NCBI RefSeq assembly: GCF_009765275.1
Contig: NZ_VOPH01000017.1
Location: forward strand, 1-64,000
Length of the DNA: 64,000 bases
Direction of reading: 5' to 3'
From: Chachezhania sediminis
GTDB taxonomy: Bacteria > Pseudomonadota > Alphaproteobacteria > Rhodobacterales > Rhodobacteraceae
Positions 25,701-33,630 of the stretch are shown one piece after another (position 1 is the first letter of the stretch; the number at the start of each line of letters is the position of its first letter). The position numbers were made by a program, and so were the translations under genes. Under the pieces are notes generated by a model. The model worked only from the letters and a program-made list of their open reading frames with translations, searched no databases and was not told the DNA's origin.

Positions 25701-26119
25701 ACTGGGACCTCGACGCAGGCTGGGCTGTTTCTGGCGGTGTCGCCACCCATACCCCGGGCACAAGCGACACGATCGGGCAAGCGCTGTCAGCGACGGCCGG
25801 GAAATTCTACCGTATCGCCTTCACGGTCAGCGGCCGGACCGCCGGGTCCGTGACACCGCGCCTGACCGGGGGTTCTGACCGGCCGGGTGTGGCGGTTTCG
25901 ACAAACGGCGACCACGCGGACAGGATCCAGGCGGTCACCGGCAACGACACATTCGAGTTCCTGTCGAGCAGCGACTTCGACGGCTCGATCGATGCCGTTT
26001 CGGCCTACCGCGAGACCACCGCATGCCTCGATCAGGGCACGCATTTCATCTGGATCGAACCGCAGAATTCGGACGGCGTGCCCGGTCCGATCAGCGGTCC
26101 GTACTCTGTCAACATCTAG
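22760..26119 (+). CDS. Tail tip/host specificity protein (TipJ/gpJ-like)
   Basis: 1119 residues. A strongly hydrophobic stretch at about 92-150 (LTIVVAIAAVAAGQYYALSF, GISLGVTVVGQLLINALIPP) is followed by the TipJ core with SRQAENRYSISSIRNRADPN and the hub domains. Fibronectin-like domains follow at about 790-930. Near the C-terminus, residues about 970-1090 (DATDWDLDAGWAVSGGVATH, GKFYRIAFTVSGRTAGSVTP) look like a carbohydrate-binding jelly roll. It forms the tip that contacts the receptor. Confidence 0.9.
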   Translation: MTGSLTHVLAASQFDPDRDRIVLDLPAGQTLAEILAAAVPGLSEAERALCRIALVTDRGSEIIAEAYWHRVRPQPGVRVVIRFVPGGNNLRSVLTIVVAIAAVAAGQYYALSFFPAGSFGFAAVSAGISLGVTVVGQLLINALIPPVVPTTPESRQAENRYSISSIRNRADPNGAVPVILGQIRVAPPFAAISFSEIGGDWQFLHSAFNFGEGRLSLSDIRIGETSLSEFSDVDLETRDGLETDLPLSLYPRQVAEESVAIELVRPLARDDLGEVIAGDPAVATPVVRTTGADADGASVLLAFPSGLVRFDGDGVAQTEEVSILIEHRLAEAASWTEVETLSIRAAKLESFYRQHSWTFPSRGRWQVRLTMLTDENTDSNRQRRCSWAALQTLRPEYPLNYGRPLSLIGTRIRATHQLSGALDNLTALAGRICLDYDHGTGTWIERVTSNPAALYRFVLQTEANPKAVSDAGLDLDLIEDWHDFCRLNDLKYDRALIEVSTTLRDVLIEIAAAGRATPRHDGVKWGVTIDRAQELVVDHISPRNSWDFKCHRAYFEPPHAFRVRFLDATNDFKEAERVVRWPGYEGEITLTEALELPGKTDPAEVWIEARRRMYEAIHRPDTYQVTQAGPVRVATRGDKVVLSHDVLDKVQRGARVKSVQGSLIELDELVTMETGEAYGIRFRVFAETAEGEEPDTIGTSVVRTVATVEGETRVLSLTGSGDMPMAGDLVLFGKAASESLKAIVTRVEATEDGHSILHLVDEASIIDELLAADTVPAWSGRVGEELDENLLQPSAPRFVSIRSGVSGTGAEDLVEYLIEPGSGAIGAASFDVDHRLAGAPSWTETSIPAANGGAAIDDYVRDDPIEMRARAVSATGVEGPWGATVSLTVGAGDADIPAALDEDAIGVTVLLGGVLIQVATGADAATAALQVYINQTGTLDRETDAAGAPVAVTPLQSYSVALGDTTRQELIVGGNMGDATDWDLDAGWAVSGGVATHTPGTSDTIGQALSATAGKFYRIAFTVSGRTAGSVTPRLTGGSDRPGVAVSTNGDHADRIQAVTGNDTFEFLSSSDFDGSIDAVSAYRETTACLDQGTHFIWIEPQNSDGVPGPISGPYSVNI

Positions 26120-26128
26120 GAGCGTCAA

Positions 26129-28882
26129 ATGCCGCCAGGGATGACCACCACCACAGTCGACGAAATTGATGTTGCCGACGAGCTGATCGGCAACCGCGAT
26201 GGCAGTACGGGCAGGCTTGCTTGGCTAAAGTTTGCAGTCCAGCTCCTCAGTTCTGGCCCGTTCGTGGCCCGGTTTAATGAGACAGACGCAAAGATCTCCT
26301 CGAACACGCTCTCCGTGTCTACATGGGCTGTGCTGGAGACCCTGTCAGCCGCCGCCGATGGAACCGGGGCCGAGGTGCTGGACAGTGACGGCGGCACGCA
26401 CAGCCAGGCGACGGCCACCGGATACGATGGCGCCGCCGTCAACAATGCCGGCCGGTATAGCTGGAAAGACAGCTGGTCGCGCTGGGTTCGCATCGGCGAT
26501 ACCGGCCTGTCGGCGAAGGCCAACACTGCAGACCTCGGCGTAGCGGCCTTCAGCAACAACAGTGACGACCTGACCGAGGGCACGGCGAACCTGTTCGCAT
26601 CGCCGGAGAACATCGCCGCCGTCATCGGGGGCACCGAGGTCAAGACTGAACCCGTCGGCGACGACACCGTACCTATGTTGGATAGCGAGGCGGACGGTGC
26701 GCTGACGCGCGGCGCTCTTAGCACCCTGCCGATCAGCACCAAGACGCAGGCCGCCCTGGACCTCAAGGCCAACGCCGCACAGGTCGATGCAATCGCCCCC
26801 GCGTTGCGCCTCCTGACCCGTCAGCAGATCCGTGCCGAGTTGGACGAGGCGTTCTCGTCGCAGATCACCGGCACGGACCGTACGGCAATCACAAACGGCA
26901 GCGCGGCGACCTCTGACACGCTGGGGGCCGTGTGGCGTTTGAACGGGGTCGATGCCCCGGGCGGCTGGCAGACTATCGCGCCGCGAGTGGACGTCGCGGT
27001 CGAGCCGGGGCGGGTCTACAAGGCGCGCGTGCGGTTCCTGCGGGTCACGGATCCGGCAGATCCGTCCGGCCATGCCATCCAGGTCAGGATGCAGAACCTT
27101 TCCGCATCGCGCGCCAATGTCGGCGATGGCCTGGTTCAGGATCTGGGCAGCGTTGTCGTCGCCGATGGCGTGGTCACCTACGAATTTACCTTCGCCATGG
27201 AGCCGGGTCAGGATTACCAGTGCCCAGCCACGACCCGCTATGCCGTTCCGTTCTTGCGGATCTTCGGTGGCGACCACGAGACCGACGTGGCAGTGATCGA
27301 GGTCAAGGACGTGACCGACCTGATCTCCGAGGCGGCAGCGCTTGCGACGCACGCGGGGAACACTGAAAACCCGCATGGCGTGACGGCAGAGCAGGTCGGA
27401 CTGGGCGAGGTCAACAATACCGCCGATGCCGATAAGCCGATCAGCACAGCCACACAAGAGGCACTGGGCGAAAAGTCGGACAAGGGCCACGAGCACGATG
27501 CAGCCGACATCAGCGACAGCACCGAGGCCGGTCGGTCCATTCTGACTGCGGAAGACGCGGCAGAACAGCGCGCCGCCCTTGGGTTGGGGACCGCTGCTGA
27601 GGCGGCAGAGTCTGATTTCGTCCTATCGTCTTCGTTTTCCGTGAAATACAGCGATAAGTCCGGAGCCCTCCTGCATGACAGCCGCGGCTTCTGGTTCAGG
27701 CTACTGGCCGCCCGCTCGATTGCCAGGCACACTGCGAAACCTGGGGTGCATCTGGAGGATCAGCGCGGATTTACGGTGCGACTGGATAACGTCGATCCCC
27801 GCGACGCGATCCCGAATGTCCTGCCCCTGCACACGAACGGCTCAGGCGTATGGGCGCTTAGGCTGCAACTGGGCCTACTGGCCGCCGGGGGCAGCACCAC
27901 GGCGCGCCTAGCGCTATTCGGCGATAGCTGGCACCAGCACGCCTATATCACGCAGGCCATCATGGACCTGCTCTATGCCCGGTACGGGCAGGGCGCTGAC
28001 GGCTGGATCTCGCCCACACATGACAGCTCTGGAGCCGCGGACGAGAATATCAACGATGTGGCGGTCAGCATCTCCGGCTGGACCGAGGTGGATGTGACCG
28101 ACGATGGCGGCACCGTGGCCGACCCGTGGTCAATCACCGCCGATTATCTGGAGACCACCGGTACGGACGCGACATGGTCCGCTACCGGCCTTCGGGCCGA
28201 GACGATCCATATCTACTACGAGGACGGCGACGGCACCCTTCGCTATCGGATCGACGGGGGCAGTTGGGTCGCGGTGGCGGGGACCGACAGCGGCAATCCG
28301 GCCCATGTCGCGATCTCCGGACTGTCCACCGGGGCGACACACAGCGTGGAGATCGATACTGTGGGCAATACCGGCAGAGTCAGGTACGGCGGCCTCTACT
28401 GCACCGGTATCCCCGGCGTCGAAGTCAGCAAGTGCGGCAACGGTGGCGCCACCTCTCTGGACTGGGCCCGGATCATGGCATCGCCGATGCTGTCGTACAT
28501 TCTGGCCGACGTGGACCCGCACGCCGCCACGATCTGCCTGGGCACCAACGATATCAGCAACGCGGTCAAACCGACGCAGTATCGCGCCGCCATCGAAAGC
28601 ATGATCGACGTCATTCGCGGTATCAGCCCGGACTGCGGAATCGTGCTGGATCCGCCGAACGAGTGTTTCCGGGCGGGCACATTCGTCGTTGCAGATTACA
28701 CGGCGCAGTGTGCCGCGGCGGCGGCGGATGGTCTCAATGTCGAGTTCATCAACATGGCCGAACTGATCGGGCCCTATGCCAGCACCAAGGACCTCGGGAT
28801 CTGGCGGGACAACTCGCACCTGAACGCGCTCGGCGGATTTCTCTTCGCCCGGCATCTCTTCCGCACCTTCTTCACCATCTGA
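26129..28882 (+). CDS. Tail fibre protein with C-terminal SGNH/GDSL hydrolase domain
   Basis: 917 residues, ATG preceded by AGGAG. The N-terminal half is fibre-like, including the trimeric-fibre repeat NPHGVTAEQVGLGEVNNTAD at about residue 410. The C-terminal third is an SGNH hydrolase: LFGDSWHQHA near 595 (block I Ser), a Gly in KCGNGGATSLDW (block II), LGTNDISNA near 804 (block III Asn) and DNSHLNALGG near 894 (Asp/His block V). It may deacylate surface polysaccharide during adsorption. Catalytic blocks appear complete. Confidence 0.88.
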   Translation: MPPGMTTTTVDEIDVADELIGNRDGSTGRLAWLKFAVQLLSSGPFVARFNETDAKISSNTLSVSTWAVLETLSAAADGTGAEVLDSDGGTHSQATATGYDGAAVNNAGRYSWKDSWSRWVRIGDTGLSAKANTADLGVAAFSNNSDDLTEGTANLFASPENIAAVIGGTEVKTEPVGDDTVPMLDSEADGALTRGALSTLPISTKTQAALDLKANAAQVDAIAPALRLLTRQQIRAELDEAFSSQITGTDRTAITNGSAATSDTLGAVWRLNGVDAPGGWQTIAPRVDVAVEPGRVYKARVRFLRVTDPADPSGHAIQVRMQNLSASRANVGDGLVQDLGSVVVADGVVTYEFTFAMEPGQDYQCPATTRYAVPFLRIFGGDHETDVAVIEVKDVTDLISEAAALATHAGNTENPHGVTAEQVGLGEVNNTADADKPISTATQEALGEKSDKGHEHDAADISDSTEAGRSILTAEDAAEQRAALGLGTAAEAAESDFVLSSSFSVKYSDKSGALLHDSRGFWFRLLAARSIARHTAKPGVHLEDQRGFTVRLDNVDPRDAIPNVLPLHTNGSGVWALRLQLGLLAAGGSTTARLALFGDSWHQHAYITQAIMDLLYARYGQGADGWISPTHDSSGAADENINDVAVSISGWTEVDVTDDGGTVADPWSITADYLETTGTDATWSATGLRAETIHIYYEDGDGTLRYRIDGGSWVAVAGTDSGNPAHVAISGLSTGATHSVEIDTVGNTGRVRYGGLYCTGIPGVEVSKCGNGGATSLDWARIMASPMLSYILADVDPHAATICLGTNDISNAVKPTQYRAAIESMIDVIRGISPDCGIVLDPPNECFRAGTFVVADYTAQCAAAAADGLNVEFINMAELIGPYASTKDLGIWRDNSHLNALGGFLFARHLFRTFFTI

Positions 28883-28898
28883 CCTAAGGAGCATCACC

Positions 28899-29627
28899 AT
28901 GGGCGCACTGCTTACGATCCCCGCGGGCCTCAACATCGAGGCCGTGGCTGACGGCTACGAGGCTGCCGTCGCGACAGGGCTTGTCTACGCCAACTTCTTC
29001 AACACGACGGCGAACTTGCAGCGCAACTTGGCGGACGGCGGCGATCCTGGGACCTCTTTCGGCACACCGGTCGTGGACGCCGAGTTTGCAGAGGTCGGAG
29101 AGGACGACTACATCGACACAGGCATCCCCTCGCCAACTGGTGATTTCACCTGGATCGTCGTGGCCAATACGACCGACAATGACCAGACGAGCTGGCTGAT
29201 CAACAGCCGCAACGCGGCCGCCGATACGGGGCACTGGCTCTACCGGGCACAGTTCGCACCGGACCGGCTGACGGCGGGGGGATATTTCGATGTGTCCGGC
29301 GTTCCGACTGCCGATACGCTGACCAGCCCGATAGGCATCCTGACCGAAGGCGTCCCGTTCTGTGTCGCGTTGCGCTACAACGCAACTTCAGGATTGCGCA
29401 AGATTGATGCGCTGACCGCTGGCGAGGCAACCAGCGATACGGTGGCCGATCCGCCGGAAGCCTCTTCCGACACGATCCTGATCGGTCGCACGGTGGATGA
29501 CATCAGCTCTGGTGGCTCCGGCATCGCCGCCGTGTTCCTCTATGACCGCAGCCTGTCCGACAGCGAACTGGCCGTTCAATACGCGCAGATCAAGGCGGCC
29601 ATGGCCGTGGTCGGCGTAACGGTTTGA
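28899..29627 (+). CDS. LamG/concanavalin-like tail protein
   Basis: 242 residues, ATG preceded by AAGGAG. The body resembles a concanavalin A-like lectin/LamG jelly roll: DYIDTGIPSPTGDFTWIVVA, INSRNAAADTGHWLYRAQFA, AAVFLYDRSLSDSELAVQYA. The last motif, with a decoration, SDSELAVQYAQIK, is the typical LamG ending. Location right after the fibre gene suggests a receptor-binding accessory protein or fibre cap. It is the last clear phage gene before the right end. Confidence 0.75.
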   Translation: MGALLTIPAGLNIEAVADGYEAAVATGLVYANFFNTTANLQRNLADGGDPGTSFGTPVVDAEFAEVGEDDYIDTGIPSPTGDFTWIVVANTTDNDQTSWLINSRNAAADTGHWLYRAQFAPDRLTAGGYFDVSGVPTADTLTSPIGILTEGVPFCVALRYNATSGLRKIDALTAGEATSDTVADPPEASSDTILIGRTVDDISSGGSGIAAVFLYDRSLSDSELAVQYAQIKAAMAVVGVTV

Positions 29628-29833
29628 TGAGAAGTGAGCCGAGGGTCAGCGGCCGTTGCTGTAAGACCCTCGGCAATCGCGCTGCTGCAATTTTCCGTGT
29701 CGCACACTGAAAAAATCCATGTCGCGCTACACTCAAGACTCGAAGGTCATGGGGCTGCACTATTCCAAGAATGCTGCGCTTGCCCGCAAGAACAGGAAAA
29801 CGATGCAGGTCTGGGAAACGGAATACAAACGAC

Positions 29834-29887
29834 GCGCCAAACAGGCAAAAGTGTCAAACCCACAGGAAAAAGCGTCAAACCCTGACA
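29834..29887 (-). repeat. Tandem transposase-site-like repeats at prophage right end
   Basis: Three related 9-mers occur in tandem on the plus strand: GCGCCAAAC (29834), GTGTCAAAC (29851) and GCGTCAAAC (29872). The last two lie in longer near-identical units spaced 21 bp apart. Read inward from base 87 of this block the terminus is TGTCAGGGTTTGACGC, starting with the TG expected of Mu-type ends. The host tRNA-Phe begins 50 bp further on. I infer MuA-type binding sites and the attR boundary; the matching left end is not in the window. Confidence 0.6.
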
Positions 29888-29937
29888 AGAGGAGCTTATC
29901 AGATGACTAAAAACGACTTACTTTTTATATGCTTAAA

Positions 29938-30012
29938 TGGTGCCCGGGGGCGGAATCGAACCACCGACACGAGGATTTTCAATCCACTGCTCTACCCCTG
30001 AGCTACCCGGGC
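29938..30012 (-). tRNA. tRNA-Phe (GAA)
   Basis: A complete cloverleaf of 75 bases including encoded CCA: acceptor GCCCGGG with CCCGGGC, D-arm GCTC/GAGC, anticodon loop TTGAAAA giving GAA, T-arm GGTGG/CCGCC with loop TTCGATT. The anticodon stem GTGGA/TCCTC has one U-U mismatch, and the D-loop is one base shorter than usual. It lies downstream of yacG in the same direction, a common order in Rhodobacteraceae. Confidence 0.93.
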
Positions 30013-30119
30013 ACGGGGAAGGTCTGACCTTCGGGGTGGGCGATGTCTATGCCGACAAAAAGGTAGTGTCCAGAGGGTTTTTTCCTGTTTCGGCATCCCC
30101 TCGCGAAGACGTCGTGACG

Positions 30120-30338
30120 CTAGTGCAGGCGGCCCTTGCGTGGGCTGCCCTCGACGCCGCCCGCACAGCGCTCCTCCTCCAGGGCCCGTTCGTATTCGTC
30201 GGGCTCCAGCGGTTCGGCCGAGGGCACGGCATAGCTGCCGGACATCCACTTGCCCAGGTCGATATCGGCGCAGCGGCGCGAGCAGAAGGGCCGGTAGCTG
30301 GCCTCGGTCCTGGCGCCGCAGATCGGGCACTTGCTCAT
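30120..30338 (-). CDS. yacG: DNA gyrase inhibitor YacG, zinc-binding
   Basis: 72 residues with the four zinc ligands Cys4, Cys7, Cys19 and Cys23 ([23 protein letters not shown]). The CADIDLGKW stretch is diagnostic of YacG, which in Escherichia coli binds GyrB and blocks DNA binding. The C-terminal tail is acidic and disordered. Its ATG overlaps the RNase gene stop (ATGA), so it is the last protein gene of a maf-rng-yacG operon. Confidence 0.95.
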   Translation of the reverse strand: MSKCPICGARTEASYRPFCSRRCADIDLGKWMSGSYAVPSAEPLEPDEYERALEEERCAGGVEGSPRKGRLH

Positions 30339-31372
30339 CCCGGAACCTCCGACAGGGGCACGCGGCCCCGCTTGCGTTGCAGTTCGTAATGGCCAAGGCC
30401 GGTCCAGCCGACCAGGGCGGTTTCCTCGGCGTCGTGGCGGAAGGCCGCGCGCAGGACGCTTTCCAGCGTCCCGCGATCCTTCTTGGCCATTGGCGCGAAG
30501 TCGATCACGATCTGGCCGCCAAGGCCGCGGATCCGCAGCGCGCGCGGAAGGGCCCGGGCACAGGCGATATTGGCCTTGATCCCCGCCGCCAAAGACGTGT
30601 CGGAGCCCGTGTTAACGTCCACCGCCACCAGCGCGCGGGTGGCTTCGACGGCCATCCAGGCGCCGCCGCCCACGTCCTCGCGGTAGCCGCGGGCCAGTTC
30701 GATCGCGTCGGCCACGCCGTGGGTTTCGAAATTACCGCTGGCAGAGACGACCTCGGCCGGGTCGGCCCATTCTCGCCAGGCCAGCACATGGGGGCTGTCA
30801 CCATCCAGCAGCCGTTCGGGCTCTGTGCCGGTATCGGCTTCGACCTGCGCCGCAAGGGACAGCATGTTGGCGATATCTTCGGCGATGTCGCGATCGTCCG
30901 CCCCCGCACAGGACGACCGAAGGACCAGCCCGGTACCTTCCGGCAGCCCCCCCAGTTCGGCCAGTGCCTCTTGCACGCCGACCTGGATCCGGTCGCGTTC
31001 GTCGTCGTCCCGGATCGCGCGCGACAGGTTGATGCCTGGGGCGGCGGGCGTGACGATGGCGTGGCGGCTCTTGAAGATCAGGCGTTGGGTGACCGGGAAG
31101 GCCTTGCCCGGTTCGGCATAGGACGTCACCTGCACCAGAATCATGTCGCCCGGTGCCAGGCCGCGGACCTGACGCAGGAAGGCGGTGCCGTCGGGCGTGG
31201 TCAGAAAGACGCCCCCCTGCCCTTTCACCGGCCGGTCCGCGCGGGCGCGATAGATCGTGCCGGGCGGCGGGGCCGACCCTTCGAGATACAGGTCCTCGAG
31301 CTTGCCATCGACCATCAGGGCGGCGGCCTCGGCCTTGCCCAACGTGTCCAGCAGGATCTGGCGGCCCTTCAT
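30335..31372 (-). CDS. Ribonuclease E/G family protein
   Basis: 345 residues starting [20 protein letters not shown]; this start is chosen because it overlaps the maf stop as ATGA. The catalytic Mg-binding aspartates are present in [12 protein letters not shown] and [11 protein letters not shown], as in RNase E/G. It is shorter than RNase G because the S1 domain is reduced or divergent (residues about 40-110). It would cleave single-stranded RNA 5' of AU-rich sites. This short form with maf and yacG is typical of alphaproteobacteria. Confidence 0.88.
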   Translation of the reverse strand: MKGRQILLDTLGKAEAAALMVDGKLEDLYLEGSAPPPGTIYRARADRPVKGQGGVFLTTPDGTAFLRQVRGLAPGDMILVQVTSYAEPGKAFPVTQRLIFKSRHAIVTPAAPGINLSRAIRDDDERDRIQVGVQEALAELGGLPEGTGLVLRSSCAGADDRDIAEDIANMLSLAAQVEADTGTEPERLLDGDSPHVLAWREWADPAEVVSASGNFETHGVADAIELARGYREDVGGGAWMAVEATRALVAVDVNTGSDTSLAAGIKANIACARALPRALRIRGLGGQIVIDFAPMAKKDRGTLESVLRAAFRHDAEETALVGWTGLGHYELQRKRGRVPLSEVPG

Positions 31373-31944
31373 GTCGTTCTCCATACCGGCAGGCCCGCGG
31401 CCTGCAGAAGCCCGGCCGTTTCGGCCAAGGGTAGCCCTACGATGGCAGTGAACGACCCCGAAATCCACGGGATCAGCGCGCCGGCCGGCCCCTGGATCCC
31501 GTAACCGCCGGCCTTACCCTGCCAATCGCCGGTGTCGAGGTAGCTGCGGATCTCGTCCGGGGACAGAACCTTCATCTTCACGTGGCTAACCACGTCGCGC
31601 TCCCAGACTCTTTCGCCCAGGCGCACGGCCACCGCGGTGATCACACTGTGGCGCCGGCCGGACATCAGGTTCAGAAAGGCCGCGGCCTCGTCCCGATCCG
31701 CGGGCTTGCCCAGGATCCGGCGGCCAAGCGCCACGGTGGTATCCGCACACAGCACGACATCACAGGACCCGGCCGTGACGGCCTGGACCTTCTGGCGCGC
31801 CATGCGCTGGCAATAGGGACGGGGCAATTCGCCCTTGGCGGGCGTCTCGTCGATATCGGGCGGGCGCACGTCATCCGGCACCACACCGATCTGGGCCAGA
31901 AGCTCCAGCCGGCGCGGACTGCCCGAGCCCAAGATGAAGGCCAT
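31369..31944 (-). CDS. maf: Maf family nucleotide pyrophosphatase
   Basis: 191 residues with the Maf signature [16 protein letters not shown] at the N-terminus, [18 protein letters not shown] in the middle, and the conserved [14 protein letters not shown]. Maf enzymes hydrolyse non-canonical or certain canonical nucleoside triphosphates (dTTP/UTP or m7GTP) to monophosphates and are linked to septum control. It lies eight bases after infA and overlaps the RNase gene. Confidence 0.93.
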   Translation of the reverse strand: MAFILGSGSPRRLELLAQIGVVPDDVRPPDIDETPAKGELPRPYCQRMARQKVQAVTAGSCDVVLCADTTVALGRRILGKPADRDEAAAFLNLMSGRRHSVITAVAVRLGERVWERDVVSHVKMKVLSPDEIRSYLDTGDWQGKAGGYGIQGPAGALIPWISGSFTAIVGLPLAETAGLLQAAGLPVWRTT

Positions 31945-31952
31945 GACTGGCC

Positions 31953-32171
31953 TTACTTGAACCGATAGTTGATACGACCCTTGGTCAGATCGTACGGGGT
32001 CATCTCGACCTGGACCTTGTCGCCGGCCAGAACACGGATCCGGTTCTTGCGCATCTTTCCTGCCGTATGTGCGATGATCTCATGGCCGTTTTCAAGCTCG
32101 ACCCGGAACGTCGCATTGGGCAGGAGTTCCTTCACGACACCGGGAAATTCGAGCGTATCTTCCTTGGCCAT
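31953..32171 (-). CDS. infA: Translation initiation factor IF-1
   Basis: 72 residues, [20 protein letters not shown], with the S1/OB-fold core [20 protein letters not shown] and the end [11 protein letters not shown], which is standard IF-1. It binds the ribosomal A site during initiation with IF-2 and IF-3. GGAGA lies upstream of the ATG. A hairpin with T-run stands directly before the ribosome-binding site (32187-32208), which may end the upstream transcript or attenuate infA. Confidence 0.98.
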   Translation of the reverse strand: MAKEDTLEFPGVVKELLPNATFRVELENGHEIIAHTAGKMRKNRIRVLAGDKVQVEMTPYDLTKGRINYRFK

Positions 32172-32186
32172 GGTCTCTCCATAGGT

Positions 32187-32208
32187 AAAACTCCGCCTAG
32201 GTGCGGAG
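32187..32208 (-). terminator. Rho-independent terminator or attenuator before infA
   Basis: On the minus strand CTCCGC-ACCTAG-GCGGAG is followed by TTTTACC. It lies between the nitrilase gene and infA, only about 15 bases before the infA start, leaving almost no room for a separate infA promoter downstream. Confidence 0.65.
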
Positions 32209-32253
32209 CATGCGCCTAAATGAGCGCTGCCGCCCCTTATTTCAAGGGGATTC

Positions 32254-33135
32254 TTAACGCATCACGACGGAAGTGACTTCGGTCGCCACATCGTCCTGTT
32301 CGTCCCAGTGCCTGCGGTGCAGCGTGACGCCATCGGCGCGGACCGCTTCGACCAGCCCAAGGTCCACATCGGCATAGACCCAGCCGGGCACGTTCATCTC
32401 TCCCTCGGCGATCACGCCGGTAGGGGGAAAGCCCGTGTCGGGCGGCCCGAAAATGCCGCCGCGCCCCACCCCGGCCTCGATCGCCGGAAGCCACGGCACG
32501 TCCCCGATGACCGAGGACATGGCGACCACGCACTGATTTTCCATCGCCCGCGCCATCGACCCGATCCGCACCCGGGAGTATCCGGTCAGCCGTTCGGTCG
32601 CGGACGGCACAAGGATCAGGTCGGCATCCTTCAGGGCCCGGCCCAGCAAGGGGAATTCGCTGTCATAGCAGATCAGGATCCCGATCTTGCCCAGGCTTGT
32701 ATCGAACAGTTTCAAGCCGTTACGCCCCGGCGCGATGTCCCAGTCCTCGCGTTCGAAGCGGGTCATGATCTGTTTCGCCTGGGTCCCGGTCCGGCCGTCC
32801 GGAGCGAAGAAATGCGCGCGGTTGACGGGGCGCCCTTCGGTCAATGCCGGCACGGACGGTGCCAGGACATGCACGCCATGTTCGGCCGCAAGCCGGGCGA
32901 AAAGCGCGTTCATGTCGTCCGCCCGTTCGACCACCGCCGTGATCGAGGCCTCGAGATCCGCCGCGACCTCTTCCCCCGCGAGCGACGCCAGTTCCATCGA
33001 TCCGTATTCCGGAAAGATCAGCAGATCCGCGCCCGCTCCGGCGGCTTCGCCGATCCAGGACGTGATCTTCCGTTCGTACTCTTCCCAGCTGTTCAGCCAG
33101 TCGAGCGGATAGGTTGCAGCAGCGATCTTGATCAT
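32254..33135 (-). CDS. Nitrilase-superfamily carbon-nitrogen hydrolase
   Basis: 293 residues from the ATG at 33135, the first codon giving the family start [20 protein letters not shown]. The catalytic triad is visible: Glu43 in IFPEYGS, Lys121 in [10 protein letters not shown] and Cys156 in [10 protein letters not shown]. Such enzymes hydrolyse amides or nitriles through a thioester; the substrate cannot be read from sequence. It stands alone between infA and the GAK cluster. A 225-bp region upstream, before the amphi-Trp gene end, has no gene. Confidence 0.9.
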   Translation of the reverse strand: MIKIAAATYPLDWLNSWEEYERKITSWIGEAAGAGADLLIFPEYGSMELASLAGEEVAADLEASITAVVERADDMNALFARLAAEHGVHVLAPSVPALTEGRPVNRAHFFAPDGRTGTQAKQIMTRFEREDWDIAPGRNGLKLFDTSLGKIGILICYDSEFPLLGRALKDADLILVPSATERLTGYSRVRIGSMARAMENQCVVAMSSVIGDVPWLPAIEAGVGRGGIFGPPDTGFPPTGVIAEGEMNVPGWVYADVDLGLVEAVRADGVTLHRRHWDEQDDVATEVTSVVMR

Positions 33136-33360
33136 CCGTTCGGTCCCTGGTTGCCGCATGCAGGATCGTGCCGATCCCGCTGGCCAACATGTCATTAGGC
33201 CCATTTGCCCAGCGCCACCATGCGAAAGATGTCGCCGGCCCGGGCCCGGTTTCGCATCCCGCGGACGGCAGGCAGGCCAGCCGGACCCGGCAGGCGATTC
33301 CCGATCAAACTGCAAAAGACCGCCGGGATCGTCCACCCCTACCCGACAGAAGCCTTCTGC

Positions 33361-33630
33361 TCAGGTGACCCTTGGGGCCGCTTTCCGGTCGTCCTCGTCG
33401 GGACGCTCGCTCCACGCGACCGAGATGTCGAAGCGGCAGGCGCCGTCGTTCTTCTCGCCCCGGATGCGAATGGTCATCAGGCCCTCGGGCTGAAGGGTAA
33501 AGCTGCCGTCCTCGTCCGAAAAGGTCAGCTCGCCCTTGGCGACGCCCTTGGTCACGGCCTCCAGCAGGACCTTGATGGTCTTGCGGTCCTGCACGGACTG
33601 GTGGCGGAACTTGCCTTCGGCCTGTTTCAT
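33361..33630 (-). CDS. Amphi-Trp domain protein (GAK system)
   Basis: 89 residues, starting MKQAEGKFRHQSVQDRKTIK. The pattern of alternating hydrophobics, LEAVTKGVAKGELTFSDEDG, then FTLQPEGLMTIRIRGEKNDG and the closing FDISVAWSE with the conserved Trp, matches the amphi-Trp domain. That domain was named for the GAK (GRASP, amphi-Trp, kinase) gene clusters and has no known biochemical role. Its start overlaps the metallophosphoesterase stop, making it the last gene of the cluster. Confidence 0.85.
   Translation of the reverse strand: MKQAEGKFRHQSVQDRKTIKVLLEAVTKGVAKGELTFSDEDGSFTLQPEGLMTIRIRGEKNDGACRFDISVAWSERPDEDDRKAAPRVT

Larger units (their letters stand above)
124..29887 (+). mobile_element. 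Mu-like transposable siphophage prophage (left end outside window)
   Basis: Gene content and order follow Mu: MuB-like ATPase, DUF3164, GemA/gp16, Mor, lysozyme, gp25- to gp29-like genes, gpF, gpG, gpI, gpT, gp36 and gp37. A siphovirus tail module (tail tube, G/GT chaperones, tape measure, NlpC/P60, TipJ) replaces Mu's contractile tail. Start and stop codons overlap as ATGA through most of the block, showing tight operons. The repressor, Ner and MuA genes would lie left of the IS3 copy. The right boundary is inferred from tandem repeats that end in CA at 29887, just before the tRNA-Phe gene. Function is probably impaired by the IS3 insertion in the B-like gene. Confidence 0.85.

Noticed and set aside
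23243-25780. 845-codon minus-strand frame under the tail-tip gene
   Set aside because: Shadow frame with Asp/His/Arg-rich composition and no recognisable domain.
29719-29910. 63-codon ORF at the prophage right end
   Set aside because: It reads through the putative transposase-site repeats and across the inferred phage-host junction, and has no ribosome-binding site.
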